Positions 26,490 through 33,789 of a stretch of DNA of 41,324 nt are shown piece after piece (position 1 is the first letter of the stretch; each line of letters starts with the position of its first letter). A program made the translations under genes and the position numbers. Under the pieces are notes generated by a model, which was not told the DNA's origin, did no database searches, and saw only the letters and a list, made by a program, of their open reading frames with translations. This stretch comes from Comamonadaceae bacterium (GTDB taxonomy: Bacteria; Pseudomonadota; Gammaproteobacteria; Burkholderiales; Burkholderiaceae_C), in the NCBI GenBank assembly GCA_947450675.1, contig CANFWI010000028.1, positions 1 through 41,324 on the forward strand. The letters are read 5' to 3'.

Positions 26490-27043
26490 TCAGGACCACA
26501 AGCGTCGCGGCATGGGCGGTGCATGGCGGGCGTTCATGGCATTCATGAGCAGGCAAAAGACGGCCATGAATCGCAATGCAATCAGGCCTGCGACCCACTG
26601 CACCGGGGTCTGGCTCAGGTACACATACGCGTTGAAATAGTCCAGCAACAAGGCTGACACACCGATCCCTAGACTGACCAGCGACACTTGCTCGAAATAC
26701 CAGTCCTTGAGGTAGCTGTAAAGATACAGGGCGCTGATCAAGACAACGAAGCCCACGCGGTACTGGATGTACCGCGCAAACGTATCCGCTTCACCGCCGG
26801 GCTAAAATTAGCCGCCGCCATTTCTGGAAAGAAAAACAATTTGCAGGTGTAAGCCACCGCCACCGCGAGCAAGAACATGTTCCGGTACTTGAACCAGATG
26901 TCGATGCCGACATCGGCGCCCCACGATCTCGCAATAGACGCCGGTACTGGGTTGCCGAGACGCGATTGCTCGGGCACCGGCCCCAATAAAGCGATCAGCT
27001 CGTCTTCCGAGATGCGGATTTGGGCAGGTCGTTGATTGATCAT
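26490..27043 (-). pseudogene. Membrane protein gene split by a one-base frameshift
   Basis: Two minus-strand frames fit together as one gene. The upstream frame (from 27043) gives about 80 residues, MINQRPAQIRISEDELIALL onward, with a membrane helix (YRNMFLLAVAVAYTCKLFFF), and then goes out of frame near 26799-26801. The other frame continues with GGEADTFARYIQYRVGFVVL and three more hydrophobic helices. Adding one C to the CCC run there (GGG on the plus strand) restores a single protein of about 184 residues with four membrane spans. The break is therefore either a real inactivating deletion in a homopolymer or a sequencing error. I do not recognise the family. The upstream 135 bp is markedly AT-rich compared with the rest of the window. 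Confidence 0.75.
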
Positions 27044-27179
27044 GTGTAGGTTTGTAACCTTTGATTTTTAAATTAGTTTCAAATTATTACTTAAGTTGAA
27101 GATTGTAATTAAAAAATGTATGGGCTGGGCGGTGTGTCAGACAGTGCCGCAAAACGCTGTCAGCAGCGCGACCGCGCCC

Positions 27180-28115
27180 TTACTTGCCGCCGCGTAAGCG
27201 CTCGATCAGCCCGTTGAGCTCGTCCAGCGATGCAAACTGAATAGCTACTTCACCCATGTCTTCACGCCGGCCATTGCGTTTGACCTGCTTTTTCACGCGC
27301 ACTTCGACCTCAGCCATGAGCAGATCGGCCAGCTCTTCCTCGACACGACGCGTGTCGCGCGACTTTTCCTTGGAGACCTTTTGTGGCTTCAGCGAGAACT
27401 CGGCACTGAGTTTTTTGACCAGGCTTTCGGCCTCGCGGACCGACATTTTTTTGGCTGCAATCTGGTTCGCTGCCGTGATCTGCGTGGCGCGGTCTAGCGC
27501 CAAAAGGGCCCGCGCATGGCCCATGTCGATGTCGCCGGCCATCAACATGATTTGCACCGGATCGGCCAAATTGAGCAGGCGCAGCAAGTTGCTGGCGGCG
27601 CTGCGTGAGCGCCCAACGGCTTGCGCAGCGAGTTCGTGAGTGAGTCCAAACTCTTTCACCAAGCGTTGTAAACCCTGGGCTTCTTCCAAAGGATTCAGGT
27701 CTTCCCGCTGGATATTTTCGATCAGCGCCATGGCAGCGGCCGACTCGTCCGGCACGTCTCGCACCAGCACCGGCACGCTGTCCAGACCGGCAATTTTGGC
27801 CGCCCGGAAGCGTCGCTCGCCGGCGATGATTTCGTACTTGCCGTCGTTGACGCCACTGCTCAAGCGCCGCACCAAGATCGGCTGCATGATGCCCTGCGCC
27901 TTGATCGACTCGGCCAGCTCATAGAGCGCGCCCTCGTCCATGCGGGTACGCGGCTGGTACTGGCCCGCCACCATGTCGCTCAGCCGCAAGGACGCGGGCA
28001 AGCCGGTGCTATTGGCATCACTGCCGTTGTCGAAGACATTCGACGACTCGCCGATGGTGGGGCCTAGCAAGGCTTGCAATCCGCGGCCTAGGCCTTTGGG
28101 TTTTTTGGTGACCAT
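27180..28115 (-). CDS. parB: Chromosome partitioning protein ParB
   Basis: 311 residues. CTP-dependent DNA-sliding clamp that loads at parS and works with ParA to segregate the origin region. It starts with the typical KKPKGLGRGLQALLG, then the CTP-binding domain with the GERRFRAAKIAGL motif, ENIQREDLNPLEEAQGL, a helix-turn-helix region (GLTHELAAQAVGRSRSAASN), LLALDRATQITAANQI, and a C-terminal dimerisation domain ending in IQFASLDELNGLIERLRGGK. Its partner parA is two genes upstream, and three parS-like sites lie 2.2-3.4 kb upstream in rsmG and mnmG. A hydrolase gene is inserted between parA and parB. Confidence 0.97.
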   Translation of the reverse strand: MVTKKPKGLGRGLQALLGPTIGESSNVFDNGSDANSTGLPASLRLSDMVAGQYQPRTRMDEGALYELAESIKAQGIMQPILVRRLSSGVNDGKYEIIAGERRFRAAKIAGLDSVPVLVRDVPDESAAAMALIENIQREDLNPLEEAQGLQRLVKEFGLTHELAAQAVGRSRSAASNLLRLLNLADPVQIMLMAGDIDMGHARALLALDRATQITAANQIAAKKMSVREAESLVKKLSAEFSLKPQKVSKEKSRDTRRVEEELADLLMAEVEVRVKKQVKRNGRREDMGEVAIQFASLDELNGLIERLRGGK

Positions 28116-28164
28116 GTTGTTTTATCTTTCAGGTTTCTAAATATCAATGTGCCGAGAAAACGGT

Positions 28165-28755
28165 TCAGGTAGGCCGCGGGGCCTCTGCCTGTACGTGCGC
28201 TCGTAATTTTTGCAGGTGGGCGTGGCCTTCGGGCCAATCACCCAGCGGGCTGTCAGCGTTCAGATGCCCCTGCATGCCCGCGTTCACCCATTCAGCACCC
28301 CAGGCATCGGCGAATTGGCGCGCGCGCACTGCGCTGCAATACGGGTCGTTCTCGCTGCCTATCAACACGCTGGCAAAGGGCAAGCGCTGCATCGCCACCC
28401 GCGACCAGCTGGGCAGCACGGGCCGCAGGGCTTCGCGCTCAGGGTCGCCGGGCGCCACCAGCAGGGCGGCTTTGACACGGTGCGTGTTTTTTGAATGGGA
28501 AGCCCATGCGGCCACCAACTGGCAGCCGAGGCTGTGCGCCACCAACAACACGGGTTCATCTTGCGCCCCGGTTAAAAGCACGTCTTCAAGCCGCGAAATC
28601 CAATCGCCACGCAAAGGCCTCGACCAGTCGTGTTGCTCGACGCGCTGATAGCCGTGCACGGCTTCCCAGCGGCTTTGCCAATGCGAAGGGCCGCTGTTTT
28701 GCCAGCCGGGTAGCAGGAGCACGGAATTTGGAGTCAAGGTCGCGTCGCCACTCAC
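28165..28755 (-). CDS. RBBP9/YdeN-family alpha/beta hydrolase
   Basis: 196 residues from a GTG start that overlaps the parA stop (GTGA), so translation is coupled to parA. RBBP9/YdeN hallmarks: VLLLPGWQNSGPSHWQSRWE at the N-terminus, the nucleophile in VAHSLGCQLVAAW, a catalytic Asp in IGSENDPYC, and the His in MQGHLNADSPLGDWPEGHAH. Members are serine hydrolases of largely unknown substrate. There is no signal peptide. Its place between parA and parB is unusual for a generic parAB operon; whether it has any role in segregation is unknown. A 49-nt gap separates it from parB. Confidence 0.9.
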   Translation of the reverse strand: MSGDATLTPNSVLLLPGWQNSGPSHWQSRWEAVHGYQRVEQHDWSRPLRGDWISRLEDVLLTGAQDEPVLLVAHSLGCQLVAAWASHSKNTHRVKAALLVAPGDPEREALRPVLPSWSRVAMQRLPFASVLIGSENDPYCSAVRARQFADAWGAEWVNAGMQGHLNADSPLGDWPEGHAHLQKLRAHVQAEAPRPT

Positions 28756-29537
28756 ATGACTTTGATGCGTTCGACCATCTCGGTCGCAAAAGCCACAAAG
28801 GCTTGCGCGCCTTTCGAGGCCGGGTCGAAGACCACGCCCGGAACGCCGTAGCTGGGCGCTTCGGCCAAACGCACATTGCGCGGAATGACGGTGTTGAAAA
28901 CCTTGTCGCCAAAGTGCTGTTTGAGCTGTTCGCTGACCTGCAACTGCAGCGTGATGCGCGGGTCAAACATGACGCGCAGCAAGCCAATGATGGCGAGTTC
29001 TTTGTTGAGGTTGGCATGCACCTGCTTGATGGTGTTGACCAAGTCGGTCAGGCCTTCCAGTGCGAAGTACTCACACTGCATAGGCACGATCACGCCGTGC
29101 GCGCAGCACAAGCCGTTCAGCGTGAGCATGGACAGCGACGGCGGGCAATCGATCAGCACAAAGTCATATTGGCTGGCCACTTCTGCAATCGCTTGGCGCA
29201 GACGCTTTTCACGCCGTTCGACGTCAACCAGTTCGACCTCGGCACCGGCCAGTTCCCGGTTCGCGCCCAGCACGTCGTAACTACATCCCGCATCGACCAG
29301 CTTTTGACTGGTGACGCGCGCCTCTTCAATCGTCGCTGACTCCAACAGCACGTCGTACACCGTGAGCTCAAGCTGCCGCTTGTCGACGCCCGAACCCATG
29401 GTCGCATTGCCCTGCGGATCCAGGTCGATCATCAACACCCGCTGCCCGGCCTGCGCCAGACCGGCCGCCAAATTGACCGTGGTCGTGGTCTTGCCCACCC
29501 CGCCCTTTTGATTGGCTACGCAGAATATTTTGGCCAT
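28752..29537 (-). CDS. parA: Chromosome partitioning ATPase ParA/Soj
   Basis: 261 residues with no N-terminal DNA-binding extension, hence the chromosomal (Soj, type Ia-short) form. The deviant Walker A is KGGVGKTTT (residues 11-19), Walker A' is DLDPQGNATMGSG, Walker B is FVLIDCPPSLSMLTLNGL, and the MRP-like core continues with VPMQCEYFALEGL. It forms ATP-dependent dimers on the nucleoid that move ParB-parS complexes. No strong ribosome site precedes the ATG. Its stop overlaps the start of the hydrolase gene. Together with mnmG and rsmG upstream it forms the classical origin-proximal cluster. Confidence 0.97.
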   Translation of the reverse strand: MAKIFCVANQKGGVGKTTTTVNLAAGLAQAGQRVLMIDLDPQGNATMGSGVDKRQLELTVYDVLLESATIEEARVTSQKLVDAGCSYDVLGANRELAGAEVELVDVERREKRLRQAIAEVASQYDFVLIDCPPSLSMLTLNGLCCAHGVIVPMQCEYFALEGLTDLVNTIKQVHANLNKELAIIGLLRVMFDPRITLQLQVSEQLKQHFGDKVFNTVIPRNVRLAEAPSYGVPGVVFDPASKGAQAFVAFATEMVERIKVM

Positions 29538-29600
29538 AGAGTTGATTACGCTTGAAATAGGAGACGCTTAAAAAACCAGGAGAGTGCTGACCTTCAGCGC

Positions 29601-30227
29601 TTAGCGGGACAAGGCCAGTTTGAGGCCAAAGCCGATCAGAAAAACACCGGCCGCTTTTTCAAGCGCCGATGAGATGCGGGGATTGGCGCGCAGTCGCGCA
29701 GCCAAAAAAAAGGTCAGCAGCACGGCGCTCAAGCCGTAGACAAAAGTCAAGGCAGCGATGGTCGCCGACATCACGCCGAATGTGGTCAGGCCTTGGTGCC
29801 GAAGGGGGTCGACAAACAGCGGGAAGAACGCCATGTAAAAAACGATGGCCTTGGGGTTCAGCAGCGTGATGAACATGCTTTGGCGAAAGTAGTGACCTGC
29901 CTTCATTTTGAGAATAGGTGCGTCACCGGGTTTCGAAAACAACATCTTGGCCCCCAACCATGCCAAGTACGCCGCCCCCACCCACTGCACCAAATGAAAG
30001 GCCCGGGGGTACGCAGCCAACAGAGCCGAGACACCGGCCACCGCCGCCCACAGCAACACCTGATCGCCAGCAATCACGCCGAAGGTTGCCCCCAGACCGC
30101 CAGCAATGCCACCCTTACCGGTCGAAGTGATCAAGGCCAAATTGCCCGGGCCGGGAATAGCCAGAAAGACGATGACGGCGATAATGAAAGCGCCGTAATC
30201 GGCTACACCGGCAAAAGAACCCAGCAT
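29601..30227 (-). CDS. LysE/RhtB-family amino acid exporter
   Basis: 208 residues, six predicted membrane helices. The LysE-type signature is at the N-terminus (VFLAIPGPGNLALITSTGKG), followed by GGLGATFGVIAGDQVLLWAA and the central QSMFITLLNPKAIVFYMAFF with the conserved NPK motif. Members export amino acids or related metabolites driven by proton antiport; specificity cannot be read from sequence. The ATG has AAGGA about 8 nt upstream. It lies between rsmG (27 nt) and parA (63 nt) on the same strand, so it is probably carried on the mnmG-rsmG-parAB transcript although functionally unrelated. Confidence 0.93.
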   Translation of the reverse strand: MLGSFAGVADYGAFIIAVIVFLAIPGPGNLALITSTGKGGIAGGLGATFGVIAGDQVLLWAAVAGVSALLAAYPRAFHLVQWVGAAYLAWLGAKMLFSKPGDAPILKMKAGHYFRQSMFITLLNPKAIVFYMAFFPLFVDPLRHQGLTTFGVMSATIAALTFVYGLSAVLLTFFLAARLRANPRISSALEKAAGVFLIGFGLKLALSR

Positions 30228-30254
30228 GAAATGTCCTTGAATTGAGCGCTGAGT

Positions 30255-30929
30255 TTACGACAGGTGCTGTAGCGGCCTCAGCCAAACCACGCAGCGATCC
30301 GCACCCAAGCCCGGAACCACCAACTGTTCCACGTGAAACACCGACACATCCGCAGGCAACACCGCCAACTCGTCAGCCGGATGCTTGCCCTTCAGCGCCA
30401 TCCAAACACCATCAGGCGCCAAGGCCTTGGCGGACCAAGAAGAGAAGTCAACCAAGGAGGCAAAGGCACGCGAGCAAATCACATCGAATGGTTCGGTGAT
30501 GGTTTCAACGCGCGCATGCAAACCCTTCAGATTGCTCAAACCCAAAGACAAGGCCGCCTGGGTGATGAAAGCCGCCTTCTTACCGACCGTATCAACACAA
30601 GTCACGGACAGAGTCGGACAACAAATGGCAAATACAACGCCGGGCAGACCAGCGCCAGAGCCGACATCCAACAACTTAGCGCGCGCCCCTTCTGCATTTT
30701 GAAAGTCGCGGCTCAACAAGTGTTTTTGCAAAGGCAAGACCGCAGCCAGACTGTCCAGCAAATGATGCGTCAGCATCTCAGCCGGGTCACGCACAGCGGT
30801 GAGGTTGTAGACCTTGGTCCACTTGCCAATCAAGTCTTGGTAATCCAGTAGGCGGCCAACTTGAGAATCCGTGAGATCCAGCCCCAAGGACGCCAAACCA
30901 GCTCGGAGCGCTACTTCATTTGCACCCAT
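30255..30929 (-). CDS. rsmG: 16S rRNA (guanine527-N7)-methyltransferase RsmG
   Basis: 224 residues from ATG 30929 (an in-frame GTG at 30932 adds one residue). SAM-dependent methylation of 16S rRNA G527. The class I methyltransferase motif I is LLDVGSGAGLPGVVFAI, preceded by VYNLTAVRDPAEMLTHHLLD, the GidB hallmark, and followed by TLSVTCVDTVGKKAAFITQA and VICSRAFASLVDFS. The ATG overlaps the mnmG stop by one base (TGATG), so the two are translationally coupled as in many bacteria. A parS-like site lies within its 3' part at 30325-30340. Confidence 0.96.
   Translation of the reverse strand: MGANEVALRAGLASLGLDLTDSQVGRLLDYQDLIGKWTKVYNLTAVRDPAEMLTHHLLDSLAAVLPLQKHLLSRDFQNAEGARAKLLDVGSGAGLPGVVFAICCPTLSVTCVDTVGKKAAFITQAALSLGLSNLKGLHARVETITEPFDVICSRAFASLVDFSSWSAKALAPDGVWMALKGKHPADELAVLPADVSVFHVEQLVVPGLGADRCVVWLRPLQHLS
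30325..30340. promoter_or_regulatory. parS-like ParB site within rsmG
   Basis: TGTTCCACGTGAAACA matches the bacterial parS palindrome TGTTTCACGTGAAACA at 15 of 16 positions (one C for T in the left arm). It lies in the coding sequence of rsmG, in the same cluster as parA and parB. Confidence 0.85.
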
Positions 30930-32968
30930 CACGTCGACACCTTGTCAGCCTGATCGACGGACGACCCCTGATCTTGGGCAGGCTGTGCGACACCCTTCCA
31001 CAGGTTCTTTTTCAAGTGAACCAACAAGAGCGAGATCGTCGCGGGGGTAACCCCAGAGATCCGCGATGCCAAGCCAAGTGTCTCAGGTCGGTGTTTCGTC
31101 AGTTTTTGCCGAGCCTCAAAACTCAGGGCCGTGACTTGCAGGTAATCCAATTCCGGCGGCAGCTTCAAATTCTCATAATGAGCAGAGCGCTCGACCTCGG
31201 TCTTTTGCAAGTCGATGTAGCCCGAGTACTTGGCTACGATTTCGATCTGCTCTATCACCGCCCGGAGCATGTCAGCAGGCATTTGGGTTTCACGTGAAAA
31301 AACCGGTTCAGCTCTCGCTGCATCCAGGGTCAAGGCCGGTAACTCAGGATTCGAAAAGCGCCCGCCATCTAGAGACATCAGGCCAGCGTAGTCAACATCT
31401 GGACGGCGCAGCAAATCCAACAAGTTGTACTCACGCTCAATCGCCTTGCCCAGCACCCGCTCAGCTTCCGCCACCGGCAAATTATTCGGATGCACCCACA
31501 AGGATCGCAGTCGTTGTGTTTCACGTGAAACAGCATCGCGCTTGCGGTTGAATGCATCCCAACGGATGTCGTCAACCAAACCAAGCTCTCTGCCCTTTTC
31601 GGTCAGCCGCATGTCGGCATTGTCTTCACGCAACATCAATCGGTACTCTGCGCGGCTGGTGAACATGCGATACGGCTCGGTCACGCCTTTGGTGATCAAG
31701 TCATCGACCAACACGCCCAAATAAGCCTCGTCGCGACGCGGCAGCCAGGCCTCTTTGCCTTGGCACTGCAAAGCGGCGTTGATGCCGGCGAACATGCCTT
31801 GGGCTGCCGCCTCCTCGTAACCCGTCGTGCCATTGATCTGCCCGGCAAAAAACAAACCGCCAATCGCCCGGGTTTCAAAGCTGCTTTTCAGCGAACGTGG
31901 ATCAAAGTAGTCGTACTCAATCGCGTAGCCAGGTCGCAAGATGTGGGCGTTTTCCATGCCGGCCATGGAGCGAACCAAGGCGTACTGGATGTCAAACGGC
32001 AGACTGGTCGAGATGCCGTTCGGGTAAATCTCGTGCGTCGTCAAACCCTCTGGCTCGAGAAAAATCTGGTGGCTGGTCTTGTCCGCAAAGCGGTTGATCT
32101 TGTCTTCTACGCTCGGGCAATAGCGCGGGCCAACACCATCAATCTTGCCGGTGAACATGGGGCTGCGGTCAAAGCCGGAGCGGATGATGTCGTGGGTGCG
32201 TTCGTTGGTGTGCGTGATCCAGCAAGGCATTTGCTGCGGATGCTTGATACCCGCGCCCATGAAGCTGAACACCGGCACGCTGCTGCCCTCGCCGCCCGGC
32301 ATGCCGTCGCCCGGCTGAACCGTGCACTTGCTGAAGTCAATGCTGCGACCGTCCAGCCTCGGTGGCGTGCCGGTTTTCAGCCGGCCCTGCGGCAGCTTGA
32401 GTTCCTTGAGTCGAGCCGACAAAGACACAGCAGGCGGATCGCCAGCCCGGCCGGCGGCGTAGTTGTTCATCCCCACATGGATCTTGCCGTCCAGGAAAGT
32501 CCCGGCCGTCAGCACCACCGTGCGGCTGCGGAACTTGATTCCCACCTGTGTCACGGCACCCACCACCCGCTCACCCTCAACCAGCAGGTCGTCGACGGCT
32601 TGCTGAAACAGCCACAAGTTGGGCTGGTTCTCCAGCATGCGACGGATCGCCGCTTTGTACAAAATACGGTCAGCCTGCGCCCGAGTGGCGCGCACGGCAG
32701 GGCCCTTGCTGGAATTGAGGATGCGAAACTGGATACCGCCCTCGTCGGTGGCCAGCGCCATCGCACCGCCCATCGCATCGACTTCTTTGACCAAATGGCC
32801 TTTGCCAATGCCGCCAATCGAGGGGTTGCAGCTCATCTGGCCCAGGGTCTCGATGTTGTGGCTGAGCAGCAAAGTCTTGCAGCCCATGCGGGCCGAGGCC
32901 AGCGCAGCTTCAGTGCCCGCATGGCCACCACCGACAACAATCACGTCAAATTCTTCAGGGTAAAACAT
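30929..32968 (-). CDS. mnmG: tRNA uridine-5-carboxymethylaminomethyl modification enzyme MnmG (GidA)
   Basis: 679 residues. FAD enzyme that with MnmE makes the cmnm5U34 modification of tRNAs. The FAD-binding Rossmann motif is [16 protein letters not shown] at residues 9-24; family signatures are [45 protein letters not shown] and, later, [20 protein letters not shown]. The helical C-terminal domain contains [17 protein letters not shown] and ends with a short polar tail somewhat longer than usual. The start is 3 nt after the vapC stop, and the ribosome site GAGG (32977-32980) lies inside the last codons of vapC. Two parS-like sites fall within this gene. Confidence 0.97.
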   Translation of the reverse strand: MFYPEEFDVIVVGGGHAGTEAALASARMGCKTLLLSHNIETLGQMSCNPSIGGIGKGHLVKEVDAMGGAMALATDEGGIQFRILNSSKGPAVRATRAQADRILYKAAIRRMLENQPNLWLFQQAVDDLLVEGERVVGAVTQVGIKFRSRTVVLTAGTFLDGKIHVGMNNYAAGRAGDPPAVSLSARLKELKLPQGRLKTGTPPRLDGRSIDFSKCTVQPGDGMPGGEGSSVPVFSFMGAGIKHPQQMPCWITHTNERTHDIIRSGFDRSPMFTGKIDGVGPRYCPSVEDKINRFADKTSHQIFLEPEGLTTHEIYPNGISTSLPFDIQYALVRSMAGMENAHILRPGYAIEYDYFDPRSLKSSFETRAIGGLFFAGQINGTTGYEEAAAQGMFAGINAALQCQGKEAWLPRRDEAYLGVLVDDLITKGVTEPYRMFTSRAEYRLMLREDNADMRLTEKGRELGLVDDIRWDAFNRKRDAVSRETQRLRSLWVHPNNLPVAEAERVLGKAIEREYNLLDLLRRPDVDYAGLMSLDGGRFSNPELPALTLDAARAEPVFSRETQMPADMLRAVIEQIEIVAKYSGYIDLQKTEVERSAHYENLKLPPELDYLQVTALSFEARQKLTKHRPETLGLASRISGVTPATISLLLVHLKKNLWKGVAQPAQDQGSSVDQADKVST
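31286..31301. promoter_or_regulatory. parS-like ParB site within mnmG (degenerate)
   Basis: GGTTTCACGTGAAAAA matches the parS consensus at 14 of 16 positions, keeping the central GTTTCACGTGAAA 13-mer, and is 231 bp from the perfect copy. The two mismatches are at positions 1 and 15. Confidence 0.75.
31517..31532. promoter_or_regulatory. Perfect parS site within mnmG
   Basis: TGTTTCACGTGAAACA, an exact 16-bp match to the consensus parS palindrome bound by chromosomal ParB. It lies in the mnmG coding region about 3.4 kb upstream of the parB start. Confidence 0.95.
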
Positions 32969-32971
32969 AGA

Positions 32972-33391
32972 TCAAACCTCAATCAGTTCGGTTTTCAGGC
33001 CCAGCGCCTCGGCAGCTTGCGCTTGCCGGCGGTCAGCCGTGACAAAAAGGTCAACGCGCGCCGCGCGAGCGGCGCCAATGTGCAACGCATCGGTGGCGCG
33101 CAGCCGGCAGCTTTCCATGGCTTGAGCAGCATGCGCCTCGACCCGACCATCCAGCGCCACCAGCGTGAAATCGGCAAAGTCGTCTTGCACGATGCGCATG
33201 ATGCGGGCGTAGTCATCAGCACTCACCAACCCGTCATGGCGCTGGCGGTTCAACGCCGAGGCAATCTCGGTCTTGCAGTGGGCGGCCACCACCAGCTCAC
33301 TCGCGCGCTCGCCTGCGGCCATCACCTGCGCCCGTCCGGGCTCGGCGCTGTAGCGCTTGTAGAGCGCGGAGGTGTCCATCAAGATGCGCAT
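32972..33391 (-). CDS. vapC: PIN-domain ribonuclease toxin, VapC type
   Basis: 139 residues from ATG 33391. PIN-domain acidic residues are all present: Asp6 in MRILMDTSAL, Glu42 in CKTEIASALN, Asp101 in RATDALHIGAA and Asp120 in LFVTADRRQA. VapC toxins cleave tRNA or rRNA when freed from the antitoxin. The ATG overlaps the antitoxin stop by one base (TGATG), the usual coupling of type II systems. An earlier in-frame TTG and GTG at 33397 and 33394 add two residues at most. The stop lies 3 nt before mnmG, and the last codons carry the mnmG ribosome site. Confidence 0.9.
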   Translation of the reverse strand: MRILMDTSALYKRYSAEPGRAQVMAAGERASELVVAAHCKTEIASALNRQRHDGLVSADDYARIMRIVQDDFADFTLVALDGRVEAHAAQAMESCRLRATDALHIGAARAARVDLFVTADRRQAQAAEALGLKTELIEV

Positions 33392-33636
33392 CACCAACCC
33401 GCCTCACGCTCTTCAACAATCAACTGAGCGCCCGTCTTGCCGTCTGGCCTCGTGATGTGCAGCGGCTCAATCACCCGCTTCCAGCTGGGCACACGAGGCG
33501 TCACGTCACTACTCACCGGCACCAACTCAGCCACGGGTTTGCCGTGCCGCAAGATGCGCACGGTCTCGCCGCGCTCGACCAGATCAATCATGGCCGAAGC
33601 GTTCGCACGAAATTCACTCAAAGGGATGGTTTGCAT
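33391..33636 (-). CDS. vapB: Antitoxin of the Phd/YefM family (VapB role)
   Basis: 81 residues. The N-terminal Phd/YefM DNA-binding domain is clear: MQTIPLSEFRANASAMIDLV, then ERGETVRILRHGKPVAELVP. The C-terminal part, ending EEREAGW, would wrap the PIN toxin and block its active site. It precedes the toxin with one-base overlap. Antitoxins of this family repress their own promoter, and two copies of a TTTGTACA motif lie just upstream of the start. By sequence it is Phd-type rather than AbrB- or RHH-type VapB, so the vap name reflects the toxin partner. Confidence 0.9.
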   Translation of the reverse strand: MQTIPLSEFRANASAMIDLVERGETVRILRHGKPVAELVPVSSDVTPRVPSWKRVIEPLHITRPDGKTGAQLIVEEREAGW

Positions 33637-33650
33637 GGCTCAATCATCGT

Positions 33651-33679
33651 ATTTGTACAAAATATTCAATTTGTACATT
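33651..33679. promoter_or_regulatory. Putative antitoxin operator: paired TTTGTACA boxes
   Basis: TTTGTACAAA (33652-33661), a perfect 10-bp palindrome, and TTTGTACATT (33670-33679), with the same TGTACA core, are spaced exactly 18 bp apart, 15 to 43 bp upstream of the antitoxin ATG, in a locally AT-rich stretch. This fits dimeric Phd/YefM operators, which are often paired palindromes next to the promoter. The boundaries are inferred. Confidence 0.55.
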
Positions 33680-33789
33680 TTAACCTGTGGCTGTTGTCCT
33701 TCAGTCAGGTCAGGCCGCGCTGTCAGGCTCCTGTAGCCAAGCGGCGTAATATTTGGCAGTTGACTATTTAAAAACCACAGGAGACAAGA

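Noticed and set aside
31760-33427. Long open frame (555 codons) on the plus strand opposite mnmG and vapC
   Set aside because: It mirrors mnmG and vapC, which have full family motifs on the other strand; the antisense product is His/Arg-rich without motifs. High GC produces long antisense frames.
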